Assembly (NCBI RefSeq): GCF_018991925.1
Contig: NW_024720711.1
Location: 2,465,971-2,529,970, forward strand
Direction: 5' to 3'
DNA: 64,000 nt
Origin: Homarus americanus
Taxonomy: Eukaryota > Arthropoda > Malacostraca > Decapoda > Nephropidae
Each line of letters starts with the position of its first letter. The stretch's first letter is position 1. The notes beneath the pieces are model-generated. The model saw only the letters and a program-made list of their open reading frames with translations, did no database searches and had not been told where the DNA came from. A program made the translations under genes and the position numbers. This document shows, in pieces, positions 29,939 through 40,384 of this stretch.

Positions 29939-30718
29939 GAGTACTTTTCTAACACTTGGGGTCCATATATCACGGGGTACAGTATATATAGCGAGGTGTG
30001 TGGACTGTCATCACCCCGGACATATATTGTACACTTGGATGTTAATCTGTCCTTTGTCCACCAGGGAGACCATAGTAGGTGGTCCTGGTGTCCCTTTGTT
30101 TACACCAGGTGATCACTTCCTCCGTCACTCTCTGCCTCTCCTACTGACATGTTTACTGTCAAAGCCATATACTGTTTGAGTAATGCTAAACCCCCCTTAA
30201 CCCCTTCCCTTCCCTCACTCGCCCCCCAGATTCCCTCAATTTTACCTAACCTAGTGCCCTCCTTTCCTGACTTGGTGATGGATGTTTTCTCACACGAACG
30301 ATCATTCTTGGTCAGTTGGATTTTAATGAAACTTAGTGAGTGGATGTGTGATAGCGAGTCCTCACACCGTTATGGTACTGATTTATGGCCTCATGGATCA
30401 CTGTATATGACGCGGTAGGACATAATATTTTTTGTTTGAATAATTTTAAGACTTACGCCGGGATGGTGGAGATGTTTGGCCGGGATGGAGGAGGTGTTTG
30501 GCCGGTTCTTTACCTCCACCCTCGTTTACCACTGTTTCATCCACTCACAACAAATCGTTCTTGTGGATTTTCATGTGATCTGTTTTTATATACGTTCTCG
30601 GGTTGGTGGCGTTCATTGGGTCCACAGACACCACCCAAAATAATTGGTGCTTCGTGTTTACCATTAACTCTGTGTCCGTCGTCTATTGATTTTAAACCGA
30701 CCTGGCCCCCCCTTATAT
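29939..30718. other. No gene recognised; short GGCCGGGATGG duplication
   Basis: Two copies of GCCGGGATGG(T/A)GGAG(A/G)TGTTTG occur at 30459-30503. Open frames of 80-130 codons on the plus strand have no recognisable domain, and no splice structure was found. Confidence 0.45.
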
Positions 30719-30748
30719 CTCCTCTCTCTCTCTCTCTCTCTCTCTCAC
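30719..30748. repeat. (CT)n microsatellite
   Basis: About 14 CT units. Confidence 0.93.
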
Positions 30749-31024
30749 ACTGTAGCCATAAAAACAACACTAATTAAAACAAAAACCAAGCAAAAAAACC
30801 TAACCCTCTTACCCCATGGTGAGTTCCCAGACGCCTGTAAAGACCAACCCTTTATGTATCAAAGACTCGACTCCTACATCAAAGCATTAGAAAACACACA
30901 CTCGAATCCCGGTATTTTTTAGGAGAGAACCAGACTTATTTTTGTTTTTATTATGTGGTGAAGAAAGTGTTAAATGCGGATAACTTATTTTTATATAAAG
31001 AAACGTTAATGTCTAGTTTCTAAG

Positions 31025-31092
31025 AGCTTTTAGGTTTGGTTGGGTTTGGTTGGGTTTGGTTAGGTTAAGTTAGCTTAGTTTAGATTAAGTTA
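31025..31092. repeat. Degenerate (TTAGG)n/(TTTGG)n
   Basis: Words GGTTTGGTTGGGTTTGGTTAGG then TTAAGTTAGCTTAG. Confidence 0.8.
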
Positions 31093-31321
31093 GATTTGCA
31101 TTAGGGTGTTTTTGAATATTAGGTGAAATAAGTTAGCGTGATTCGAGTTAAGTGATCAAAGCTGAGCCACAACACATACACCCGACTCCCGTTATGGTGG
31201 ACCGGTCAGAGAGACGCTGTTTTTATATATAAAGATAATGGTAAATAGGTGGAACTAATTTACATACTTGTACGTTAATGTTTGAGTTTTCTTTTATAGT
31301 TTTTAAAGTGTTTTACGTGAT

Positions 31322-31350
31322 ACAGCACACACACACACACACACACACAA
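31322..31350. repeat. (CA)n microsatellite
   Basis: About 14 CA units. Confidence 0.93.
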
Positions 31351-31399
31351 CATCTCATTAATTTCAAGACAATTTCATACTAGAAAAGCTAATTTACAT

Positions 31400-31640
31400 A
31401 CATAAATAGTTGCCCCTCGTGTAACGAGGATGGCCGGCAAGGCCACCTAGGCGTGAATTTGTTGCAGGTGTAGAAGCTGTCGCCAACACAACAACCACAC
31501 CTAAGCTTACGAGCTGCATGACCCAGTGTCAGGAATGGTCGAGAAGACCGGACAATTCGCCAACTGCGCTGGGTAACCATTACCCCGAACACGATCCACA
31601 AATCGATTAACATCCAGGCTCCCAATTACTGCTGGGTGGG
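31400..31640. repeat. Possible interspersed repeat (unidentified family)
   Basis: GC-balanced sequence in an AT-rich setting, containing TTGCCCCTCGTGTAACGAGG, GATGGCCGGCAAGGCC, GACCGGACAATTCGCC and CCAATTACTGCTGGGTGGGC. The last resembles a motif I recall from decapod SINE-like repeats. It ends at a CATA microsatellite, as many truncated elements here do. No internal pol III boxes were found. Confidence 0.35.
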
Positions 31641-31642
31641 CA

Positions 31643-31686
31643 TACATACATACTGTACATACATACATACATACATACATACATAG
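31643..31686. repeat. (CATA)n microsatellite
   Basis: About ten units with one CTGTACAT interruption, the same interruption as in the 4682-4923 tract. Confidence 0.93.
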
Positions 31687-31722
31687 CTAAGCTCGTCATT
31701 TAATATACACAAACCCTACGAA

Positions 31723-31724
<2 letters not shown>

Positions 31725-31768
<44 letters not shown>
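31725..31768. repeat. (CA)n microsatellite
   Basis: About 21 CA units. Confidence 0.96.
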
Positions 31769-31770
<2 letters not shown>

Positions 31771-31947
31771 CCCAATTATTATTTTCAATGATAAAGAGAG
31801 TTGTTTTAGTATATAGTGAAGACAACGGTGAAGAGAAGAGTAATTGACAAAGAGATGGATTAAAGTGTGTGTAAGTGTTACCAGATCAAAGTGTTGAGGT
31901 GGATCAATTAGACACTGCGGTTTGAAAGTTAAAGGGAGAGTATTTTA

Positions 31948-31956
<9 letters not shown>

Positions 31957-31986
<30 letters not shown>

Positions 31987-32003
31987 TCTTCGCGTGTGTG
32001 TAT
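31957..32003. repeat. (GT)n microsatellite
   Basis: Thirteen GT units, an interruption, then GTGTGTGTATATA. Confidence 0.92.
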
Positions 32004-32252
32004 ATACCTTTTAAAAACTTGTAATTGTTTATTTGGAAATGTTGATGTAAAAGTGTTATCGAAAACAATACAAAAAAAACTGTATGGTAATGATGGAGGA
32101 TATTTGTGTATTTTATGTACAAGAACAAACGGCGCTGACAGGTGTGTATGATATTGTATATGCTAATTTGCTCCAACAATTGAAAGAGCATTGAATAATT
32201 TTAACTGTATGAGTGATGGATGGATAGATTGTTTTTGATATATCTGAGCCTG

Positions 32253-32420
32253 TATATATGTATGTATGTATGTATTTATGTATGTGTGTATCTTTGTATT
32301 TATGTATTTATGTATGTATGTGTGTATCTATGTATGTATGTGTGTATCTATGTATTTATGTATGTATGTATGTATGTGTATGTATGTATGTATGTATGTA
32401 TGTATGTATGTATGTATGTC
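32253..32420. repeat. (TATG)n microsatellite with TATT/TATC variants
   Basis: About 42 tetranucleotide units, imperfect on the left and perfect on the right. Confidence 0.95.
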
Positions 32421-32507
32421 TATTACACTAATAGGGATAATTGCCTCATAGTGATACCTTCTAACTGGCCATAAATGATCATCTTAACATCATCATAACA
32501 CATAGAG

Positions 32508-32595
32508 ATTAATGAGGCAGTATGAGGCAGTGTGAGACAGTGTGAATGAGTATAGGGCAGTATGAGGGAGTATGAAGCAGTATGAGGCAGTGTTG
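32508..32595. repeat. Degenerate GAGGCAGTATGAGGCAGTGT repeat
   Basis: About seven imperfect 10-bp units (AGTATGAGGC). Confidence 0.8.
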
Positions 32596-32732
32596 GTGCC
32601 GCATGTGGTGAGAAGACCCTGTATCATTATATATTCTTGTGGTTAAGACTTAGTCCAGATTAAAGCGATTAATAAAACACTACTAATGGAGAGGAATTCT
32701 TAAGAGGGCAGTGCAGCTACAGTGAGTCCGTC

Positions 32733-32865
32733 ATGGGTTGGGCCCCTGGTGTCGTGCGTTGGGCCCTTTGTTGTTGGGTTGGGCCCTTGATGTCGTGGGT
32801 TGGTCCCCTGGTGTCGGGCTATACAGGTGAACAAGGTGTATGCCAGGTGAACAAGGTGTATGCCC
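32733..32865. repeat. GGGTTGGGCCC minisatellite and AGGTGAACAAGGTGTATGCC duplication
   Basis: Four units of GGGTTGGGCCCCTGGTGTCG with variants, then two tandem copies of a 20-bp AGGTGAACAAGGTGTATGCC unit. Confidence 0.85.
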
Positions 32866-33024
32866 AGTACCCTCACGATGCCTCCTATTAGATCACTAAA
32901 CTCACCCCTGCCTCATCTGTAAGACTCCCCGCCCGTGGCTCTTAATTACGATCACCTGGGGATTCGGTTCCCCTCCGCTTGTTTCACCTGATGATTAAAT
33001 ACCCTTAACCTACCAAGGAGGGTC

Positions 33025-33345
33025 ATGGTTAGGTTAGGTTAAGGTTAGATTAGGTTAGGTTAGCGTTAGGTTAGGTTAGCGTTAGATTAGGAATGCGTTA
33101 GGGTAATTAATCAAAAGGTGATTTAAGTTAGGGGTTAGGTTAAGTTAGGTTGAATTCGATTAGGTTATATTAGGGTAGCGTTAGGTTAGTTTAGGTTAGC
33201 GTTAGATTAAGAATGTGTTAGGGTGATTAATCAAAAGGAGATATAAATTGAGGGGTTAGGTTAGGTGAAGTTAGGTTAGGTTAGGGTAGCGTTAGGTTAG
33301 GTTAGGTTAGGTTAAGAATGTGTTAGGGTGATTAACCAAAAGGTA
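33025..33345. repeat. (TTAGG)n-derived higher-order repeat
   Basis: TTAGG/GCGTTAGG words are organised with a recurring spacer GAATGTGTTAGGGTGATTAA(T/C)CAAAAGG at 33091, 33211 and 33316, giving superunits of 120 and 105 bp. Confidence 0.85.
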
Positions 33346-33532
33346 ATATAAGTTAAGGGATTATTTATGTTATCCAAAAAAAGTTAGTGTATAGTTATAT
33401 GTATTTAACGAGGCCTTATAAGATCACTAAAGTTAAGGTAGAAATTCCATAACAGGACCCAGAACACTCCCCTGCAGTACACCCAGGAGAGTTTTGTGTA
33501 GACGTGGAGCAAGTCGCCAGCTTTTATCTGTC

Positions 33533-33780
33533 CGATCATACTCTCAAAACAATCATTCTCGTCAACCAATCACTCTTATAAACTAATCATTCTCATAAAT
33601 TGATCAATCATAAACCAATCATTCTCATAAACCAATCACTTTCTTAAACCAATCACTCGTAAACCAATCACTCATAAACCAATCACTCGTAAACCAATCA
33701 CTCATAAACCAATCACTCGTAAACCAATCACTCGTAAACCAATCACTCATAAACCAATCACTCATAAACCAATCATTCTC
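33533..33780. repeat. 15-bp minisatellite (AAACCAATCACTCGT)
   Basis: About fourteen units, each with a CCAATCA core; variants CCAATCATTCTC and CTCATAA. Degenerate copies continue at 33897-33945. Confidence 0.92.
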
Positions 33781-34073
33781 CTAATCGAGATAGACTCTAA
33801 CCCTCTAGTGGTCAGGAGCATTTCTCAGCTGAATTAAATTATCTGGTGTTAGCTCGGTTAAAATACCTAAGTGCATCGCTGCTCTCTAAAGGTTTAACCC
33901 AATCATTCCCTTAAACCAATCACTCTCATAAACCAATCATTCATCTCCCATTATCATAGAACTTTGTAATATTTAGAAATGATAGCGACCAAAAATTTTT
34001 AACAGTGATTGACAGCAGTTGGCCCCCAGGTGATGTCAATCCAACCCTCACGTTAATGGACACGACCAACTTC

Positions 34074-34129
<56 letters not shown>

Positions 34130-34480
34130 GTTCAGTATGAGGGAGGGCCGTGGGTGGTAGGTCTTGACGCTCTCTTGGCAGTCTTTGGTTGACCTTGTGA
34201 GGGAGGCTGTAAGGGTTCACCTGTGTACACCTTTCTTCAGGGTGTTTTTTTTGTGTGTGTTACCTGTGACAACCTAGACGTGCCCACAGCAGCTGCCTCC
34301 CTCCTTGTGTGTGAGGTGTGTCTTGGCTGTGGAGTGAGCACCCAGACTCTCTCTCTCTCAGTAGGAATGGTAGGATGAGGTTTGAAGTTGGAGGTTTGGT
34401 GTTAACCTCACTATCATCTTCTTAATTAACTAAAGTTTTTCCTCCTCACGCTAGTAATGTGCAATCTTAGAAGGTGTCAA
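33781..34480. other. No gene recognised; contains (GT)n
   Basis: A 24-unit GT run lies at 34078-34127. The rest is mixed sequence without exon or element signals that I can support. Confidence 0.5.
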
Positions 34481-34489
34481 CCCACGCCC

Positions 34490-34840
34490 CCTGATGCCCT
34501 TATAAGAGCTGTGACCTTGAACTTTGACCTGGCAAATATGAACAGCAGCTTTAGTGGCCATCATTGTGAATAAACTGGCACTGACGCGGGTAAGGAAGGC
34601 AGCCAAGAAAATGGAAAGAGTTGGTATTGTTTTACCCCCGTTTAGATGGCGAAGAACTCAGACTGGGTGCCATTATGCAGGACACTGCCGGTCATGCCAG
34701 CGTGGAGTTGCCTCACAATGGCGATGAATTTTGGTGGGCAACCAAAACGGCTGAGGGTCCGCCAGAGGACTTCCCTGTTGACCGAGTCGAGGGCCTTGGT
34801 AAGGTCGATGAAGGCTGTGTACAGGTCACGACACACACAC
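34490..34840 (-). mobile_element. Non-LTR retrotransposon reverse transcriptase fragment (pseudogene)
   Basis: On the minus strand the sequence reads DLYTAFIDLTKALDSVNREV, then LWRTLSRFGCPPKF and VRQLHAGMTGSV. This is RT motif A (FIDLTKA.D, the first catalytic Asp) and the following helix of a non-LTR element whose relatives read DLTKAFDTVNREGLWKI. After a TAA the same frame gives TGVKQ, the remnant of the next motif (NGVKQGC). A shifted frame near 34520-34550 gives LFIFARSKFKVTALIRA, matching the stretch before YADD. The YADD box is not present. The 5' side (higher coordinates) stops at a CA microsatellite. The clade is uncertain (RTE- or CR1-group). It is clearly inactive. Confidence 0.75.
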
Positions 34841-34901
34841 ATACTAATACATTGACACACACACACACACAGACACACACACACGAACACACACACACAC
34901 A

Positions 34902-34966
<65 letters not shown>

Positions 34967-35005
34967 ATACTAATACATTAACACACACACACACAGACAC
35001 ACACA

Positions 35006-35052
<47 letters not shown>

Positions 35053-35100
35053 ACACACGAACACACACACACACACACAGACATATACACACACACACAC
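34836..35100. repeat. (CA)n compound microsatellite
   Basis: About 265 bases of CA units with ACAG, ACGA, CATA and CATACTAATACATT interruptions. The last occurs twice (34843 and 34967), indicating a duplicated block. Confidence 0.96.
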
Positions 35101-35101
35101 C

Positions 35102-35143
<42 letters not shown>
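35101..35143. repeat. (CTA)n microsatellite
   Basis: About 14 CTA units, followed by the dispersed repeat copy shared with 10303 (to about 35190). Confidence 0.95.
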
Positions 35144-35475
35144 TTTTCTATCAATCGGAATCGAGTATGATGATCATCCAGCACTGACAGACACAGACGG
35201 ACAGCCAACACTGACCACCTACTAGAGTCAGCCGTCAGTGTTAGTATTAATGACGAGGAATAAAACTGGTGATGGTTGTGTTTACATTTAATCAATGACC
35301 TGTGTTGTCTCATCCTCTTGTGTTTGATGGTGATGCTGATATATTATAAACTGTGTGATTGACTATCTCTTTTGTTACCTCCTTAGTGTGGGTGGGTGCG
35401 TGGGTGTAGGGTGCGTGGGTGTGTGAGGAGGAGAGAGTGTATGTGTGTGTGTGTATGTGTGGTCAGTGGGGAGTA

Positions 35476-35772
35476 TGTCATGACGCCACTTTGCCAGAAA
35501 GAACCAATCAGTGACGAACATGTTATGACATGACAAGGCCAGGGAGAACCAATCAGGTAGGAGTATGCCAAAACGTCACGAGGTCAGAAAGAACCAATCA
35601 GCGAGGAGTATGCCAAGACGTCACGAGGTCAGAAAGAACGAATGAGCGAGGAGTATGCCAAGACGTCACGGGGCCAGAAAGAACCAATCAGCAGGTTTGT
35701 CATGACGTCACGAGGCTAGGAAGAACCAATCAGTGGGGTTTATGTCATGGCGTCACGAGGCTAGGGAGATAT
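35476..35772. repeat. About 46-bp minisatellite with CCAATCA and CRE cores
   Basis: Six units of the form TATGCCAAGACGTCACGAGG, TCAGAAAGAACCAATCAG and a short linker. CCAAT lies at about 35503, 35549, 35593, 35683 and 35726, with one unit mutated to CGAATGA. ACGTCACG half-CREs precede each, and one is a full TGACGTCA (35703-35710). Confidence 0.9.
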
Positions 35773-35881
35773 GTAAACACTTGGGCAGGAAAAACGTTTT
35801 AGTTCAATCAGCTGTTGAGGACCGCCATGTTTTCTGCTACTTGACTGTTAGGGTGGGAAGGGTGTTGTCTTGACCCATAGA

Positions 35882-35925
35882 GTCTGTCTGTCTGTCTATC
35901 TGTCTGTCTGTCTGTCTGTCAGTTT
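35882..35925. repeat. (GTCT)n microsatellite
   Basis: About ten GTCT units with one ATCT. Confidence 0.93.
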
Positions 35926-35971
35926 GTATGTGTTATTAGAGGTTAGTAAAATTGGTTCCTTAGCTTAAAGA

Positions 35972-36500
35972 ACTTCGTCTATCCACTCACCCCTTCATCT
36001 ATCCACTCACCACTTCATCTATCCACTCACCCACTTCATCTATTCACTCACCAATTCGTCTATCCACTCACCCTCCATCTATCCCTCACCCCCTCATCTA
36101 TCCACTCACCACTTTGTCCATCCACTCACCCCTTCATCTATCCACTCACCACTTCGTCTATCCACTCACCCCTTCATCTATCCACTTACCCTTCATCTAT
36201 CCACTCACCACTTTGTCCATCCACTCACCTTCATCTATCCACTCACCACTTCGTCTATCCACTCACCTTCATCTATCCACTCACCCCCTCATCTATCCAC
36301 TCACCACTCGTCTATCCACTCACCCTTCATCTATCCACTCACCCCTCATCTATCCACTCACCACTTCGTCTATCCACTCACCCCTTCATCTATCCACTTA
36401 CCCCTTCATCTATCCACTCACCACTTTGTCCATCCACTCACCCCTTCATCTATCCACTCCCCTTCATCTATCCACTCACCCCTCATCTATCCACTTACCG
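35972..36500. repeat. 19-20-bp minisatellite (CTTCATCTATCCACTCACC)
   Basis: About 26 units. CATCTATC alternates with CGTCTATC and TGTCCATC, and C runs vary in length. Confidence 0.96.
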
Positions 36501-36659
36501 TTCCTCCACTTAAAATCATTCTCAAACAGAACACACTTAAAAAGAGAGAAAGTTTGAAACATTTATAAAAAAGTTTCGTAGTTTATAGTTTTGTGTCAAC
36601 TTTCGCTCACAAGTTCAGTATTCGAAAAAAAAACTGTGTTTACTTTCGGCAATTCTCTT

Positions 36660-36985
36660 TGATGAAGTTGATTCTCTGCCTCTCATTGGTCAGTTTTGGC
36701 GCGAAATAACTAGCCTCTCGTTGGTTGGTTTTGGCACTTAATACCTGGAACCTCGTTGGGTAGATTTGGCCAGAAATACCTGGTCTCTCATTGGTTTAGC
36801 ATGAATACTGTGACCCTTTTTGTTTGGATTTGGCGTTATAAACATGGCTTTTCATTGATCGATTTTGGCGGAAATACATAAACTTTTATTGGTAGGATTT
36901 GGTGCCAAATACCTATCTCTTATTGGCTGGATTTGGCGCGAAATACATGGATCCTAATTGGTCGATTTTGGCGCGCAATACCTGT
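36660..36985. repeat. About 35-48-bp minisatellite with ATTGG and E2F-like cores
   Basis: About eight units of the form CTCATTGGTCGATTTTGGCG, then CGAAATACCTGG. Intact ATTGG cores lie at 36685, 36789, 36888, 36922 and 36957. The E2F-type TTTGGCGC is seen at about 36695, 36931 and 36966; the others are mutated (TTTGGCGT, TTTGGCGG, TTTGGCAC). Confidence 0.85.
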
Positions 36986-37136
36986 ATATAAACAATGGCT
37001 ACGGTACACTTTAATTTACGATCTCCTGTATTTCAGTAATCCTGATACTTTACGATTTCTTATACTTTACGTTTTCTGCTTACTATACAATCCATTTCCA
37101 GTCGTCTCCTGAAAGAAGGTGGAGGAGGATTATTCA

Positions 37137-37137
37137 A

Positions 37138-37173
<36 letters not shown>

Positions 37174-37192
37174 TAATAATAATAATAATTAA
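37137..37192. repeat. (GT)n and (AAT)n junction
   Basis: About 13 GT units, then AATATAATAATAAT. The AAT part is probably the 3' tail of the adjacent minus-strand retroelement. Confidence 0.92.
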
Positions 37193-38868
37193 CGGTTTAT
37201 TGAAAGAGCTTGGCAGCCAGAAGGCTGAAAATATACAGTTACATATTTGGGGAATGGGTTACGAATTACAAATAATATACAAGTGACATAAGTGACACAA
37301 ATAAGACATATAGTAACTTAGATGGGGATCAGCTCAAACTACAGTTCATTTCAACATAGTGACAGTGTAGGGAGCAGTGTTTACTGGAGTGAATACACTG
37401 ATTTATTACATGTTATTGATAATTTTACAATGGTTGGGACTGGGCTGTTCTTATAGCGATCAGTTCGTGCACGTATGGGCTGGATGCGGTTGTGGTGTCG
37501 AACAGCAATTCTCGGACAGGGGATCTCAGGTGGTAGTAGGGGCCGGTGTCGGGGATGGTGTAGAACTTTCTACCAAATTTGCAGATGAGGCCGTGGTGAT
37601 GGTCAGTGAGAGTCGAAAGGGTCAGTGTGTTGAGCGCTTGATATGTGGAGTAGGAAGGGAGAATAATCTTGCATGCCCCTCTTTGCACTTTTTTCTAGGT
37701 GTTTACGTTGTGTGGCATTTAGGAGGAAGACCAGGTGGGGGAGGCATAGGTGAGCTTGGGAAGTATGAATGTTGTGTATACACTGAGGAGCTCGTGTGGA
37801 ACCTGAGGGACTTGAGTCGGCGGAGGAGGTGGAGACGGAAACTGGAGGATTTGATTCACTGACGTGTGGTTTCCAATTTAGTTTGTTGTCTAGTGACGCC
37901 GAGGAGCTTGTGAATCTACAACCTGAGTGTGTTCGGACCTAGGGTAATGGAAGGAGGTGGGACAATGTCGGAGGAGAGGTTGATGCATAACCATGGTCTT
38001 GGTATGGTTGATGGTGACATGGTTGTTGGTGGCCCAGTTTTGGAGACTGGTCAATAAATCCTGAAGGGCGGTATAGTTGGGGAGCAGAATTGTTGACGCT
38101 GATCCCAATGGTGGAGTCGTCGACATATTTCCAGCGAGCAGGGTTTCTTAGGGCATCATTGATGAGCATAAGGAAGCAGAGTGGTCCCATCTTGGTGCCT
38201 TGGGGACGCCACAGGTGAGTGACTGAAAGGTGGAGACAGCCCCTCGAAGCGTACAGCTTGGCGTCGGTCACTGAGGAAGTCTGTAAGTTATGGTATGAGA
38301 CTTCTCCGAAGCCCGAGGTCAATAGCTTTGTTTATGATTATATTGTGGTCGACTAGGTCGAACGCTTTAGTGAAATCAATGAAGGCGACAGCTACAGACG
38401 TTTTTCGTTTCTCGAGATGGCGGTATATGTAATCGAGAAAGCTGACAAGACAGTGAGTGGTGGAGGAAGTTATGTTGCCAAATTGCTGAGGTCTACGACT
38501 CCTGCAATATCAGCATAAGCCCAGTCAAACACAAAACTTTCACAGATTAGGCTGGGTATTGGGGTGATTGCAATAGGTCGTAGCTGATTTAAGGATTGTG
38601 GCTGGTTGACTTGGGCACTGGTGATACATAAGAGGTCTTCCAGTCAGCTGGGCATCTGGCTTGACTGAGAGAAGCATTGATGATGGAGCAGAGGGGTTTA
38701 GCAAGCCCGGGGAGAACTCCTTGAATAGTTTCATTGGTAAGTCAATGGGGGTGGTAGAGCGTTTTAATTTTAGTTTGTCCAGGCGTTTTATGCCGTCAAA
38801 TTCCTCTACTAAGTCAGTGGGAAGGGGCTGGTAGGTAAGCAGGGAGAGTGGTTGTGTCAAGCCGTGGA
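37193..38868 (-). mobile_element. Jockey-like non-LTR retrotransposon, 5'-truncated and frameshifted
   Basis: Read on the minus strand, fragments of one reverse transcriptase follow in order. They are LKRSTTPIDLPMKLFKEFSP (about 38760-38700), LRPIAITPIPSLICESF and FDWAYADIAG (about 38580-38490), motif A VAFIDFTKAFDLVDHN (about 38395-38340), LTCGV split from PQGTKMGPLCF by a one-base loss in a C run (about 38215-38180), and the catalytic motif KYVDDSTIGIS (about 38132-38100). Then come thumb fragments (LQNWATNNHVTINHTKT) and a C-terminus with ICKFGRKFY and RYKNSPVPTIVKLLN. At least three frame changes are needed to follow it, so it is dead, unless some are assembly errors in homopolymers. The 3' end has AATAAA and a TTA-repeat tail (37165-37190). 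The 5' end abuts a GT repeat. The N-terminal endonuclease is absent. Confidence 0.88.
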
Positions 38869-38889
38869 GCGTGTGTGTGTGTGTGTGTG
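38869..38889. repeat. (GT)n microsatellite
   Basis: About ten GT units at the truncated 5' edge of the Jockey-like element. Confidence 0.9.
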
Positions 38890-39019
38890 GACGGTCCTTG
38901 ATAATCTACAGTAGACTGCCGGTACCTGATCACTTCACACCCAGGACCTTATGACGTCACACCCTCAGTTGATGGTGGGCCTTATCTCTGCCTAGGTAGG
39001 ATCCCCAGATAAAGTCCCC

Positions 39020-39672
39020 CCCCCCTTACTGCACATCACACAGCTCATCTCAGTAACTCCCTCCCACCCCTCACTGCACATCACACAGCTAATCTCAGAA
39101 CTCTCCCACCTACTGCACATCACACAGCTCATCTCAGTAACTCCTCCCACCCCCCTCACTGCACATCACACAGCTCATCTCAGTGACTCCCCCTCCCCCC
39201 TCACTGCACATCACACAGCTCATCTCAGTGACTTCACTGCACATCACACAGCTCATCTCAGTGACTCCCCTCACTGCACATCACACAGCTCATCTCAGTG
39301 ACCTCACTGCATATCACACAGCTCATCTCAGTGACCCCCTCACTGCACATCACACAGCTCATCTCAGTGACTCCCTCCCCCTCACTGCACATCACACAGC
39401 TCATCTCAGTGACCCCCTCACTGCATATCACACAGCTCATCTCAGTGACCCCTCACTGCACATCACACAGCTCATCTCAGTGACTCTCCCCCCTCACTGC
39501 ACATCACACAGCTCATCTCAGTGACTCCCCACTGCACATCACAGCTCATCTCAGTGACCCCCTCACTGCATATCACACAGCTCATCTCAGTGACCCCTCA
39601 CTGCACATCACACAGCTCATCTCAGTGACTTCTCCCCCACTGCACATCACACAGCTCATCTCAGTGACCCCT
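39020..39672. repeat. About 33-38-bp minisatellite (CACTGCACATCACACAGCTC)
   Basis: About 18 units: CACTGCACATCACACAGCTC, ATCTCAGTGAC and a variable C/T spacer. The core is highly conserved and only the spacer changes length. Confidence 0.96.
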
Positions 39673-39929
39673 CAATAACACAAAAATATTCTCAAAGGTT
39701 CCTAAGGTAATTTTTCCCTAATTAACGTACCTGGTTCACTGAAGCGCCGATGTAGGGATGGATTGTTAAACGTTCGTAAGTTTATTTTCTTCTCCTAATT
39801 TAAGATGAGAGAATTATATGTGCCACTTCCGCTTAATTAAAGAGATACGGTTTTTTTAAAGGTGAGTTAGTTAGGCTATTTAAATCACCTGAAGATTAAC
39901 CACTTTAACGCTAATTGAACATAAACTAA

Positions 39930-40145
39930 ACTACTCTAAAACTAACTTAACCTAACCTAACCCAACGCTAACTTAACTTAAATAACCTAAACTAAGTGAC
40001 CGCAAATGTAATTTAATCTTTACGCTAACTTAACATTAAACTAACATAACTTAACCTAACGCTAACCTAACCTAACCGATCTTAACCTAACATAACAAAC
40101 TCTATCTTAACGCTAAGCTAACGTAACCTAACCTAAGCTAACCCT
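39930..40145. repeat. Degenerate interstitial (CCTAA)n
   Basis: AACTTAACCTAACC, ACGCTAACTTAAC and similar words, CCTAA-oriented on plus. Confidence 0.87.
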
Positions 40146-40384
40146 CCTCCCAGGTAGCGCTAGAAGGGTTTATTAATCCTCAGGTGAAATAAACTAGAGA
40201 CAGGTGCGAAACTTCAGGTGATCGAACAATTTCTTTTTACTCAAAGGAAACTGTGAAAATTAATCCCATTGACTCACTCTATTTACGAGACAGAGTTGGT
40301 TCACCAGAGTTCATTAGTTATTTTTTTTCCTTTAAGATCAGAAAACTTATCCAACTGGTTCATATAACTTATACTGAGACTTTA

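Noticed and set aside
30855..30925. tRNA-like ACTCGAATCCCGG followed by TTTTTT
   Set aside because: There is no A box at the proper distance and no stem pairing, so it is a chance B-box resemblance.
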